Shown: positions 1-4,668 of the stretch, one piece after another
Position numbering within the stretch: the first letter of the stretch is position 1
Layout: the number at the start of each line of letters is the position of its first letter
Origin: Nitrospinota bacterium
GTDB lineage: Bacteria; Nitrospinota; Nitrospinia; Nitrospinales; VA-1
NCBI GenBank assembly: GCA_022567815.1
Contig: JADFGI010000231.1
Location: 1 to 5,329 of the forward strand
DNA: 5,329 nt
Direction of reading: 5' to 3'
Notes under the pieces: generated by a model
Databases searched by the model: none
What the model was told of the DNA's origin: nothing
What the model saw: the letters and a program-made list of their open reading frames with translations, nothing else
Program-made: the position numbers and the translations under genes

Positions 1-3
1 GTT

Positions 4-654
4 GTGATGACCGGCGCTGATCTTTCTGGAGCCGATTTCAGAACCGCCAGGCTCGTCGGGGCGGACCTCAGCCGCACCAACCTCACCGGGGCAAACTTCA
101 CCGGAGCAACTGTCAGGAATTGCAATTTTGCCGGGGCTGTTTTTCGCGAAACAAATTTCAGCCGGGTGGATTTGAGTGGGACTGATTTCAGTCAGATGAA
201 TTTGAGCGGCGTCATCATGAGGAACGCCAACCTCCGAGGAGCGGATTTCAACAAAGCCAATCTCCAAAAAATCGATCTTAGCGGGTCGGATTTACGCAAG
301 ATCAACTTGTTTGCCGCCAACCTCAAGCAATCACGCCTCGTGGGGATGGATCTGGATGAGGCCGACCTCCGGGGAGCAAACCTTGAAGGCGCGGACTTGA
401 GCGGAACGGACCTCCACAAGGCCAATCTCAGTGGTGCCAATTTGGGCGATAGCAATCTCACCGACGCCAACCTCAGTGAAACCGATTTGAGCGGGACAAC
501 TCTTAAAAATGCCAAGCTCGTTAGGGTAAAAAACCTGACCTGCGAGCAAATAAAATCAGCCATCCTGGATAGAAAAACCGCGCAACTGCCAGACTACATA
601 TCCCTTTCCTGGACCACCGACGAAGCTTATACCTGCAAAAATACCAAGGGGTAG
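4..654 (+). CDS. Pentapeptide-repeat protein (5' end possibly truncated by window)
   Basis: The protein is almost entirely tandem A(D/N)LXX pentapeptides. The central Leu/Phe recurs every five residues without a break from residue 7 to residue 172, about 34 repeats, with only Val37 and Met72 as unusual central residues. Members of this family fold as a right-handed quadrilateral beta-helix; 34 repeats would give about 8.5 coils. A non-repeat tail follows (residues about 175-216) with the LTCEQIKSAIL...LPDYI pattern often seen at the end of such proteins. There is no signal peptide or membrane segment in what is visible, so it is probably cytoplasmic. Function cannot be read from the repeats: family members range from gyrase-protecting DNA mimics (Qnr, MfpA) to proteins of unknown role. 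GTG at 4 and ATG at 7 are possible starts, but the frame is open to base 1, no ribosome binding site can be checked, and the gene may begin upstream. It converges on the rluA-like gene. Confidence 0.9.
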   Translation: MMTGADLSGADFRTARLVGADLSRTNLTGANFTGATVRNCNFAGAVFRETNFSRVDLSGTDFSQMNLSGVIMRNANLRGADFNKANLQKIDLSGSDLRKINLFAANLKQSRLVGMDLDEADLRGANLEGADLSGTDLHKANLSGANLGDSNLTDANLSETDLSGTTLKNAKLVRVKNLTCEQIKSAILDRKTAQLPDYISLSWTTDEAYTCKNTKG

Positions 655-675
655 GATTTCTATCCCAGACTTTTT
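648..675 (+). terminator. Weak candidate rho-independent terminator after the pentapeptide gene
   Basis: GGGGTAG (648-654, containing the TAG stop codon) pairs with CTATCCC (660-666). This is a 7-bp stem with one G-U pair and a 5-nt loop, followed four bases later by TTTTT (671-675). The stem is short and the U-tract is displaced, so this is a modest call, but its position directly at the stop codon is right. Confidence 0.35.
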
Positions 676-700
676 CATCCGGCGGGCTCCTCCTTCGATA

Positions 701-718
701 TACCCCTTCTACCCCTTC
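701..718. repeat. Exact 9-bp tandem duplication
   Basis: TACCCCTTC occurs twice back to back (701-709 and 710-718) in the convergent intergenic region. TACCCC is also complementary to the GGGGTA at 648-653 at the end of the pentapeptide gene, so a longer-range stem is conceivable. No function is evident. Confidence 0.6.
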
Positions 719-720
719 GA

Positions 721-780
721 GGCATGAAAGCTAATGAAGAGGATATAACAGGGGCATGAAGGCAATGGTGAAATATAACA
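721..780. repeat. Imperfect tandem direct repeat, about 30 bp x 2
   Basis: Copy A (721-750) and copy B (753-780) both begin GGCATGAA and end ATATAACA, and both carry AATG in the middle; about 24 of 30 aligned positions agree by eye. A weaker partial match (ATGGTGAAT) continues at 786-794. The repeats lie between two convergent genes, in neither reading frame. Their role is unknown; they could be a degenerate intergenic repeat family or slippage products. Confidence 0.5.
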
Positions 781-820
781 AGCCCATGGTGAATCTATTC
801 GGGTTCATCTGTGGTTGAAT

Positions 821-1501
821 TTATTTTTTTGCAAAAGGCCAGCCCGGCGGCGGCGGGGATTCAAAGGTTATTTCTTCTCCCGAAATGGGATGCTGGACAA
901 TGAGTTTCCGTGCGTACAGGGCGATCTGCCGGTCAGGCAGAGCAAAGGGAGCCCCGTATTTTATGTCGCCAAGAATCGGATTGCCCATAAAGGCTAATTG
1001 CGCCCGTATCTGATGGAACCGCCCGGTTTCGAGTGTCACCTCGAGAATGCTGGCGTTGGATAATTTTTCCATTAGGACATAGGACAATACGGCTTTTTTT
1101 GCACCGGGAGTGGGTCGTGGAAAAACGGTGGCTTTCAGGGAATTTTCTTTTCGAAGATAGTGAACAAGGTCTCCATCTGCCTGATTGGGCGTTTCCATTG
1201 TTACGGCCCGGTAGATTTTGCGGGTGGTGCGTTCACGGAATTGTTTCGAGAGCCTGGACGCCGCTTTGGATGTTTTGGCGAACAAAACCACGCCTGCCAC
1301 CGGTTTATCCAGCCGGTGGACCAGTCCCAAAAACACATTGCCGGGTTTGTTGTGTTCTGTCTTTATCCATTGCTTTGTCTGGTCGAGCAGGGACGGGCCT
1401 GCGGCGGTATCCGCTTGCGTGGCAAGTCCGGGGGGTTTGTAAACTGCGATTAAATGGTTGTCCTGATAGAGGATTTTGAGGGGAAATGGGGAGAGGGTCA
1501 A
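821..1501 (-). CDS. RluA-family pseudouridine synthase
   Basis: This 226-aa protein should isomerise specific uridines in rRNA or tRNA to pseudouridine in the cytoplasm. The catalytic block HRLDKPVAG is at residues 62-70 with the nucleophilic Asp65. The other family blocks are present and in order: YKPPGLATQ (21-29), the LETGRFHQIR segment (157-166) and GDIKYG (178-183). There is no N-terminal S4 RNA-binding domain: the catalytic fold begins almost at once (ILYQDNHLIAVYKPPG), as in the short RluA and TruC types. Which uridine it modifies cannot be told from sequence alone. The start is TTG at 1501, overlapping the TGA of the upstream membrane-protein gene as TTGA. An AAAGGA about ten bases upstream serves as ribosome binding site, so translation is probably coupled. 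It is the second gene of a two-gene operon; no clear terminator is seen after its TAA. Confidence 0.93.
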   Translation of the reverse strand: MTLSPFPLKILYQDNHLIAVYKPPGLATQADTAAGPSLLDQTKQWIKTEHNKPGNVFLGLVHRLDKPVAGVVLFAKTSKAASRLSKQFRERTTRKIYRAVTMETPNQADGDLVHYLRKENSLKATVFPRPTPGAKKAVLSYVLMEKLSNASILEVTLETGRFHQIRAQLAFMGNPILGDIKYGAPFALPDRQIALYARKLIVQHPISGEEITFESPPPPGWPFAKK

Positions 1502-2172
1502 ACCCCTATTCCTTTAATGTTCTCGCTATGAGGGAGGGGAGGAAGGTTGTGGGTTTGGTTGTCCACGATGCCCCCGGAAATGACATATTTGACACCATCT
1601 TCAATGCTCATGGCTATTTCCTGGACCTCTTCCGGGGGAGCGAATACCAGGAAACCTGAAGTTGGATTTGGTGTTGTGGGAATAAATACATTGATATACT
1701 GAGCGCTGGTATGTTGCCGGATTTCTCTCCCGGCCTCACCGGTGACAAATCCAATTGCGTGGACTCCTTTTCTTGGGAATTCAATAAGCACCACCTTTTT
1801 AAACGAATCGGCATCGGCGTTGGCGAAAGCGACCACGACTTGCTTGGTGCCACTATAGATTCGGCGGACAAAAGGAATTTTCTCCACCAAATTTTCGCCT
1901 AAATGGACAACCTGTTTGCCGACGATATTCGTGGTCAAAAATCCTACCAGCAGGATAATCAGAAACGTCATTAAGAAGCCCAGAAATGGGATGCGAAATC
2001 CTTCCGGTATGGGAACTCCGGCCTGGATTAAAAGGTCCGTGAAAACGGGGGACAGAGCGTCGAGATTGTTGAACAGGAATTTAAGGATAAAGAACGTGAT
2101 CGCAATTGGCAGGGTGATCAGAAGCCCGGTGATAAAAATGTTTCGGATGCGGCGTTTTATCCTGCTGATCAC
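1498..2172 (-). CDS. DUF502 family inner-membrane protein
   Basis: This 224-aa protein has a basic N-terminus (MISRIKRRIRN) followed by two hydrophobic membrane segments at about residues 12-36 and 61-84. A soluble domain follows that carries the family's recognisable blocks: KIPFVRRIYSGTKQV (98-112), IEFPRKG (130-136), IPTTPNPTSGF (164-174) and a GG near residue 200. These identify DUF502, a widespread bacterial membrane family with no established biochemical role. Two transmembrane helices with a basic N-terminus suggest that both ends are cytoplasmic. The start is GTG at 2172; an in-frame TAA lies just upstream and only a weak ribosome binding site is visible. It is the first gene of an operon with the RluA-type synthase, with a 4-bp stop/start overlap. 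The pairing gives no obvious functional link and may be only local co-transcription. Confidence 0.9.
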   Translation of the reverse strand: MISRIKRRIRNIFITGLLITLPIAITFFILKFLFNNLDALSPVFTDLLIQAGVPIPEGFRIPFLGFLMTFLIILLVGFLTTNIVGKQVVHLGENLVEKIPFVRRIYSGTKQVVVAFANADADSFKKVVLIEFPRKGVHAIGFVTGEAGREIRQHTSAQYINVFIPTTPNPTSGFLVFAPPEEVQEIAMSIEDGVKYVISGGIVDNQTHNLPPLPHSENIKGIGV

Positions 2173-2204
2173 AATAGTTTGTCTCGATTAAGTTGGAGAA
2201 TCCG

Positions 2205-2221
2205 GGGCAAAAATTTTGCCC
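2205..2221. repeat. Near-perfect palindrome in the leader of the DUF502 operon
   Basis: GGGCAAAA and TTTTGCCC flank a single central A (2213), giving 8-bp arms. Outside them CC and GG continue the symmetry after one mismatch. As RNA it would fold as a 7-bp stem with a 3-nt loop in the 5' leader of the DUF502 transcript, about 33-50 bases upstream of the GTG. It has no U-tract, so it is not a terminator; it could be an operator or a leader hairpin. Confidence 0.45.
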
Positions 2222-2252
2222 AGGGGCTCTAGGTGAAAAAAAATTATCGTTT

Positions 2253-2280
2253 ATTATATAATCATTTAGCGTGAAGGCAA
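2253..2280 (-). promoter_or_regulatory. Candidate sigma70-type promoter for DUF502-rluA operon
   Basis: On the minus strand TTGCCT (2280-2275, 4 of 6 to the -35 consensus) is followed after 16 bases by a perfect TATAAT (2258-2253). The -10 lies in the palindrome ATTATATAAT, so it also reads on the plus strand. Transcription would start near 2246, giving a leader of about 75 bases before the GTG. This is inferred from motif match and spacing only. Confidence 0.5.
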
Positions 2281-2315
2281 GCGGCGAGAAGGAAGAAATG
2301 AGAAAAGGATTTGAC

Positions 2316-2343
2316 TTGACAGGAATTGGAAAACCATTAGGAT
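2316..2343 (+). promoter_or_regulatory. Candidate promoter of tRNA-Ala
   Basis: A perfect TTGACA (2316-2321) is followed after 16 bases by TAGGAT (2338-2343, 4 of 6 to TATAAT). The predicted start is about 30 bases before the mature tRNA end at 2382, a normal 5' leader for RNase P processing. An overlapping TTGACT sits at 2311. Confidence 0.55.
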
Positions 2344-2381
2344 CAAGAGGTTATCAGAAATTGACAAAGCCGGAATGAAAT

Positions 2382-2454
2382 GGGGCTGTGGCGCAGATGG
2401 GAGCGTGCTTGAATGGCATTCAAGAGGTCGGGAGTTCGATCCTCCCCAGCTCCA
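2382..2454 (+). tRNA. tRNA-Ala (anticodon GGC)
   Basis: A full 73-base cloverleaf can be drawn by hand. Acceptor arms are GGGGCTG (2382-2388) and CAGCTCC (2447-2453), with one G-U pair and discriminator A at 2454. The D-stem is GCGC/GCGT. The anticodon stem is CTTGA/TCAAG around the loop ATGGCAT, giving anticodon GGC, which reads GCC and GCU alanine codons. The variable loop is AGGTC, and the T-stem is GGGAG/CTCCC with loop TTCGATC. The 3' CCA is not encoded: CTT follows the discriminator, so it must be added by nucleotidyltransferase. The gene is intact and followed by a strong terminator. An integrase gene ending 72 bp away and pointing at it marks it as the likely attachment site of the adjacent element, whose core would lie in the T-arm to 3' end (about 2430-2454). 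Confidence 0.95.
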
Positions 2455-2465
2455 CTTTTGTTTAT

Positions 2466-2498
2466 AAGGGGTTACGGTTTTTACCGTAACCCCTTTTT
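2466..2498 (+). terminator. Strong rho-independent terminator downstream of tRNA-Ala
   Basis: A perfect 13-bp stem (2466-2478 with 2483-2495, core GGGGTTACGGT/ACCGTAACCCC) closes on a TTTT loop and runs directly into a T-tract (2494-2498). It begins 12 bases after the tRNA and reads well only on the plus strand; on the minus strand the stem is followed by ATAAAC, so it would stop integrase transcripts poorly. Confidence 0.9.
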
Positions 2499-2505
2499 AG
2501 TGGAC

Positions 2506-2525
2506 TGTAGCCAAATTGTAACCAA
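2506..2525. repeat. Two 9-bp direct repeats 11 bp apart, candidate integrase arm sites
   Basis: TGTAGCCAA (2506-2514) and TGTAACCAA (2517-2525) differ at one base and are spaced 11 bp start to start, one helical turn, so they lie on the same face of DNA. They sit between the tRNA terminator and the int stop codon, where arm-type binding sites of tRNA-targeting integrases commonly lie. Assignment as Int (or Xis) sites is inference. Confidence 0.45.
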
Positions 2526-3560
2526 TCATTTTGCTCCCCTTTTATTGAAGCAAGAAAGAGCATCAATGGCTTGGCGTTTGACCTCTGGACTCAAGTGAGC
2601 ATAGCGTTGTGTTGTCGTGATCTTGGTATGACCCGCTAACTCGGCAACGACATGCAACGGTTGACCGGCTTGAACAAGTTTCGAGCAGAAATCATGCCGC
2701 AGATCATGGAACCGGAAGTTTTCGATTCCTGCCCGCTTGCACAACCGCCTGAAGGCCAATCCCACCCAATAACGGTGAATGGGTTTTCCATCGATCCAAA
2801 ACACACGGTTGGTTTCAAGAGTCCTCACCTTGTTCAGAGCTTTTAGTTCCTCAAAGACATCCTCTGTCATGGGAACCCAGACGGGCCGTCCATTTTTGGT
2901 ATGCTCAATTTCGATGGAGCGTTTGAACAGATCCACTTGATCCCAGGTCAACTCGCAAACGTTGGTCAAGCGAAGACCCGTTTCCCGTGCGATAATCACC
3001 ACGGCGGTGAGCCAGTCACCCCGTTTTTCCAATTCCACAAACAGCCTTTCTTCTTCATCCGGTTTGAGATAGCGCACGCGCCTTGTCTCACCGGAAGGAA
3101 GTTGAACCTTCTCGAAGGGATTGGACTTGATTAAATCCCATTTCTTGAAAGCCAGAGTAAAGGCATGGCGGAGCAGATTTAATTCATGGTGAATGGTGAC
3201 AGCACTCACGCCATCGGCCCGCCGTTTGACCATGTAATCCTCAATCTTGCCTGGAGTCACTTCTGTGAGGAACAACGCGCCAAAAAATTCGTTGATCCTT
3301 TTCCCCAGATAGTGATCTGTTTTGAGGCTTTCCGGTTTCTTGTTAGGCTCGGCATGACGGACACGGTACATATCCAAAAGACCGGCAACCGTTAAATATT
3401 CACCCTCATTCTTTTCAAAGAACTTCCCTTCATGGATGTCTGCCCTGATCTTTGCTTCCAAAGTCTTGGCAAGTTTCTTGTTCTTGCCCAGGCTTTGATA
3501 GAGGGGCTTTCTTCCAGGAAGAGCTATTTTGCACCAATAGACATTTCCTCGTTTGTACAT
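2526..3560 (-). CDS. Tyrosine recombinase / integrase, tRNA-Ala-associated
   Basis: This complete 344-aa site-specific recombinase of the phage integrase family should catalyse integration and, with an excisionase, excision of the element. The N-terminal part (about 1-50, MYKRGNVYWCKIALPGRK onward) resembles an arm-type DNA-binding domain. A core-binding helical domain spans about 55-155 and the catalytic domain about 163-335. All catalytic residues are seen: Arg197 in ETGLR, Lys222 in HTKNGRP, His285 and Arg288 in FHDLRHDF, His311 in ELAGH, and the nucleophile Tyr320 in TTTQRYAHLS. It therefore looks active. The ATG at 3560 has an excellent ribosome binding site (AAGGGAGG, 6 bases upstream) that begins just after the stop codon of the excisionase-like gene, 14 bp away, so the two are surely co-transcribed. 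It is transcribed toward tRNA-Ala, which is its probable target. Confidence 0.96.
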   Translation of the reverse strand: MYKRGNVYWCKIALPGRKPLYQSLGKNKKLAKTLEAKIRADIHEGKFFEKNEGEYLTVAGLLDMYRVRHAEPNKKPESLKTDHYLGKRINEFFGALFLTEVTPGKIEDYMVKRRADGVSAVTIHHELNLLRHAFTLAFKKWDLIKSNPFEKVQLPSGETRRVRYLKPDEEERLFVELEKRGDWLTAVVIIARETGLRLTNVCELTWDQVDLFKRSIEIEHTKNGRPVWVPMTEDVFEELKALNKVRTLETNRVFWIDGKPIHRYWVGLAFRRLCKRAGIENFRFHDLRHDFCSKLVQAGQPLHVVAELAGHTKITTTQRYAHLSPEVKRQAIDALSCFNKRGAK

Positions 3561-3574
3561 AGGGAACCTCCCTT

Positions 3575-3844
3575 CTAACGAGGCGTCTTTTGGCCACTAT
3601 CATATTGATTATGACCAAATCTGACTTTCTCGCCAATAATTTTCTTTGCTTTTCTGTCTGCATTGACTGGCTGCACGCGGTTTTTACAGATGAATTCGTT
3701 AATTTCATTGAGGTTAAATCGCAAAGCCCCATTGAGTTTGTAAGCGGGAATTTTTCCAGACTCCACCCAGCTATAGACAGTCTTGACCTTTATGGCCAGG
3801 TAAACGGCCAATTCTTTAGCTGTGATGTATTTTCTAAAAATCAT
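3575..3844 (-). CDS. Excisionase-like helix-turn-helix DNA-binding protein
   Basis: This 89-aa protein has the excisionase/MerR-type helix-turn-helix pattern at residues 7-52: ITAKELAVYLAIKVKTVYSWVESG is the helix-turn-helix, and KIPAYKLNGALRFNLNEINEFI is the wing and last helix. A basic tail follows (NADRKAKKIIGEKVRFGHNQ). Such proteins act as Xis factors that bend attachment-site DNA and direct the integrase to excision, or as small regulators. Its position 14 bp upstream of int on the same strand supports the Xis role. The ATG at 3844 is chosen because the conserved domain begins there and a modest AAAAG lies about eight bases upstream. The frame is open upstream to a TTG at 3949, but that TTG is inside a terminator-like stem, and the internal ATG codons (near 3934-3922) lack a usable ribosome binding site. 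Confidence 0.85.
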   Translation of the reverse strand: MIFRKYITAKELAVYLAIKVKTVYSWVESGKIPAYKLNGALRFNLNEINEFICKNRVQPVNADRKAKKIIGEKVRFGHNQYDSGQKTPR

Positions 3845-3878
3845 GGTTAAATTCTTTTCCCGTAATTTCCGGTTTATC

Positions 3879-3898
3879 CATGCTGACACTGTCTCATG
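3879..3898. promoter_or_regulatory. Quasi-palindrome upstream of xis, candidate operator
   Basis: CATG..GACA-C-TGTC.CATG is an imperfect dyad centred on C3889, with 4-bp inner arms and 4-bp outer arms offset by one base. It lies 35-54 bp upstream of the xis ATG, in the stretch where the xis-int promoter must lie if the hairpin further upstream terminates. The perfect 10-bp palindrome ACAAGCTTGT (3903-3912) is next to it. Binding by Xis or a repressor is inference only. Confidence 0.3.
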
Positions 3899-3937
3899 CG
3901 GGACAAGCTTGTAACCTTGCGGCATCCTCGCCATCAT

Positions 3938-3973
3938 AAAAAAAGCCAACTCTGATCTTTCAGAGCTGGCTTT
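3938..3973 (-). terminator. Minus-strand rho-independent terminator upstream of xis-int
   Basis: AAAGCCAACTCTGA (3942-3955) and TCAGAGCTGGCTTT (3960-3973) form a 14-bp stem with a 4-base loop. The one non-complementary position is a G-U pair in minus-strand RNA but an A-C mismatch in plus-strand RNA. On the minus strand the stem ends in a run of seven Ts. Both points show that it works on minus-strand transcripts, although no minus-strand gene is visible upstream of it. It would shield xis-int from transcription entering from the right, or act as an attenuator. Confidence 0.8.
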
Positions 3974-4120
3974 AAATAATCCGTTTGGGCTAGTTGGGTG
4001 GCGGATAGGCCTTGCCCAGTAAGGGATACAGGTTTTTTGTTAAGAGGAAATTAACGGTTGTAAATGTATTATGTATATATACTTTAGGTTGTTGAATTTA
4101 TTTTACAAAAGGCTTTAATC
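3974..4120. other. Divergent intergenic region between the two recombination modules
   Basis: The whole gene-free stretch between xis and the first plus-strand gene is 276 bp (3845-4120). This right half has no credible ORF. It becomes AT-rich toward the right and contains GTTAA-7 bases-TTAAC (4039-4055), the palindrome GTATATATAC (4073-4082) and -10-like elements on both strands (TATACT at 4078 on plus, CATAAT at 4072-4067 on minus). It is the natural place for divergent promoters and could contain an attachment core of the second element. Confidence 0.5.
4078..4083 (+). promoter_or_regulatory. Possible -10 element for the second module
   Basis: TATACT (5 of 6 to TATAAT) lies 37 bp upstream of the first ATG of the plus-strand module. 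No good -35 is found at 16-18 bases; TTGTAA at 4058 gives a spacer of only 14. The promoter may therefore be weak or activator-dependent. Confidence 0.3.
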
Positions 4121-4360
4121 ATGCAGATTCAGGTCAAGGGAGAGATGACTCTTGCTGAAATCAGACAGGCTTTATTCGAAAAACTGATGGAGGTCGAAGA
4201 AGAATATGCTGTGCGTTATTCACGCGGGGCGACGCTCTATATAAATCCGACAAATGGCTTTGGTGATGAAGTCGTGCCGCGCAATAAGCTGGGGCGGAAA
4301 ATAGATAAGATATATAGCGATGGACCTTATCACAGCGCAGCAGCTGATTACAAACTTTAG
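4121..4360 (+). CDS. Small unidentified protein upstream of second integrase
   Basis: This 79-aa protein does not match a domain I can name. It has a short beta start (MQIQVKG), an amphipathic helix rich in Glu (about residues 10-28, TLAEIRQALFEKLMEVEEE), a beta stretch with YSRGATLYINPTNGFGDEVVP (33-53), and a C-terminal part with KIYSDGPYHSAA (63-74). It has no membrane segment, signal peptide or Cys/His cluster. The ATG at 4121 has a reasonable AAAAGG ribosome binding site eight bases upstream, and the coherent hydrophobic pattern supports a real gene. It is followed after 20 bp by a small DNA-binding-like gene and then an integrase, all on the plus strand, so it is probably an accessory or regulatory part of a recombination module. 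That role is inferred from context only. Confidence 0.75.
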   Translation: MQIQVKGEMTLAEIRQALFEKLMEVEEEYAVRYSRGATLYINPTNGFGDEVVPRNKLGRKIDKIYSDGPYHSAAADYKL

Positions 4361-4380
4361 ATAGGGAGGTGAGTGAAAAC

Positions 4381-4614
4381 ATGAAGCAACCCTGCTATAT
4401 CAATTTAGAACAGGCACGACTGGTTCTGGCCGATTTGGGCGTTGAGTTATCAGCCCGGCAAATGAAGCGCGCCGCGCAGACAGATGCTACCGGCAAACGA
4501 AAATTACCGTTCTTTGTTGATCCGATTGAAAACAAACTCAAGATCGAAAAGGGAACTCTGGTCACAATCTATCGCAAGCTCCAGATAGAGGCTGAAAACA
4601 GTGCAAAACACTAG
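4381..4614 (+). CDS. Small DNA-binding / excisionase-like protein (tentative)
   Basis: This 77-aa protein has a pattern that can be laid over small excisionase-type winged helix-turn-helix proteins. YINLEQARLVLADLG (6-20) is a first helix, VELSARQMKRAA (21-32) a recognition-like helix, and RKLPFFVDPIENKLKIEKGTL (40-60) resembles the 'GKLPxxxxxxxxRIxxxDL' wing region; a basic C-terminal helix follows. It lies just before an integrase, as excisionase genes often do. The ATG at 4381 is preferred: a strong GGGAGG ends 11 bases upstream. An in-frame GTG at 4369 would add four residues but overlaps that ribosome binding site. The domain reading is by eye and could be wrong; the existence of the gene is more certain than its role. 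Confidence 0.75.
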   Translation: MKQPCYINLEQARLVLADLGVELSARQMKRAAQTDATGKRKLPFFVDPIENKLKIEKGTLVTIYRKLQIEAENSAKH

Positions 4615-4668
4615 AGTCCATACGTTTTTTGATTGATTCGCAGGAGGGAATTTGCTTTAAGAATCATC

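Noticed and set aside
192..563. Minus-strand frames of 123 and 72 aa inside the pentapeptide gene
   Set aside because: They are low-complexity antisense shadows of the repeat codons (runs of RSAPLRLA-type sequence) with no independent support.
1033..1479. 148-aa plus-strand frame antisense to the rluA-like gene
   Set aside because: The opposite strand encodes a complete, motif-bearing RluA-family protein; this translation shows no domain features.
2413..2598. 61-aa plus-strand frame starting in the tRNA
   Set aside because: It begins inside tRNA-Ala (the common false 'RSGVRSSPAP' reading of a tRNA tail), crosses the terminator and runs antisense into int.
3590..3850. 86-aa plus-strand frame antisense to xis
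   Set aside because: It is a shadow of the excisionase-like gene with no ribosome binding site or domain.
3845..3949. 35-residue N-terminal extension of the excisionase-like protein from TTG 3949
   Set aside because: The TTG lies inside the terminator stem, the upstream ATGs lack ribosome binding sites, and the helix-turn-helix domain starts right after ATG 3844.
4161..4382. Minus-strand 73-aa frame over the first small gene of the second module
   Set aside because: The plus-strand gene has a better ribosome binding site, spacing and amino-acid pattern; this frame is Cys/Ser/Arg-rich and incoherent.
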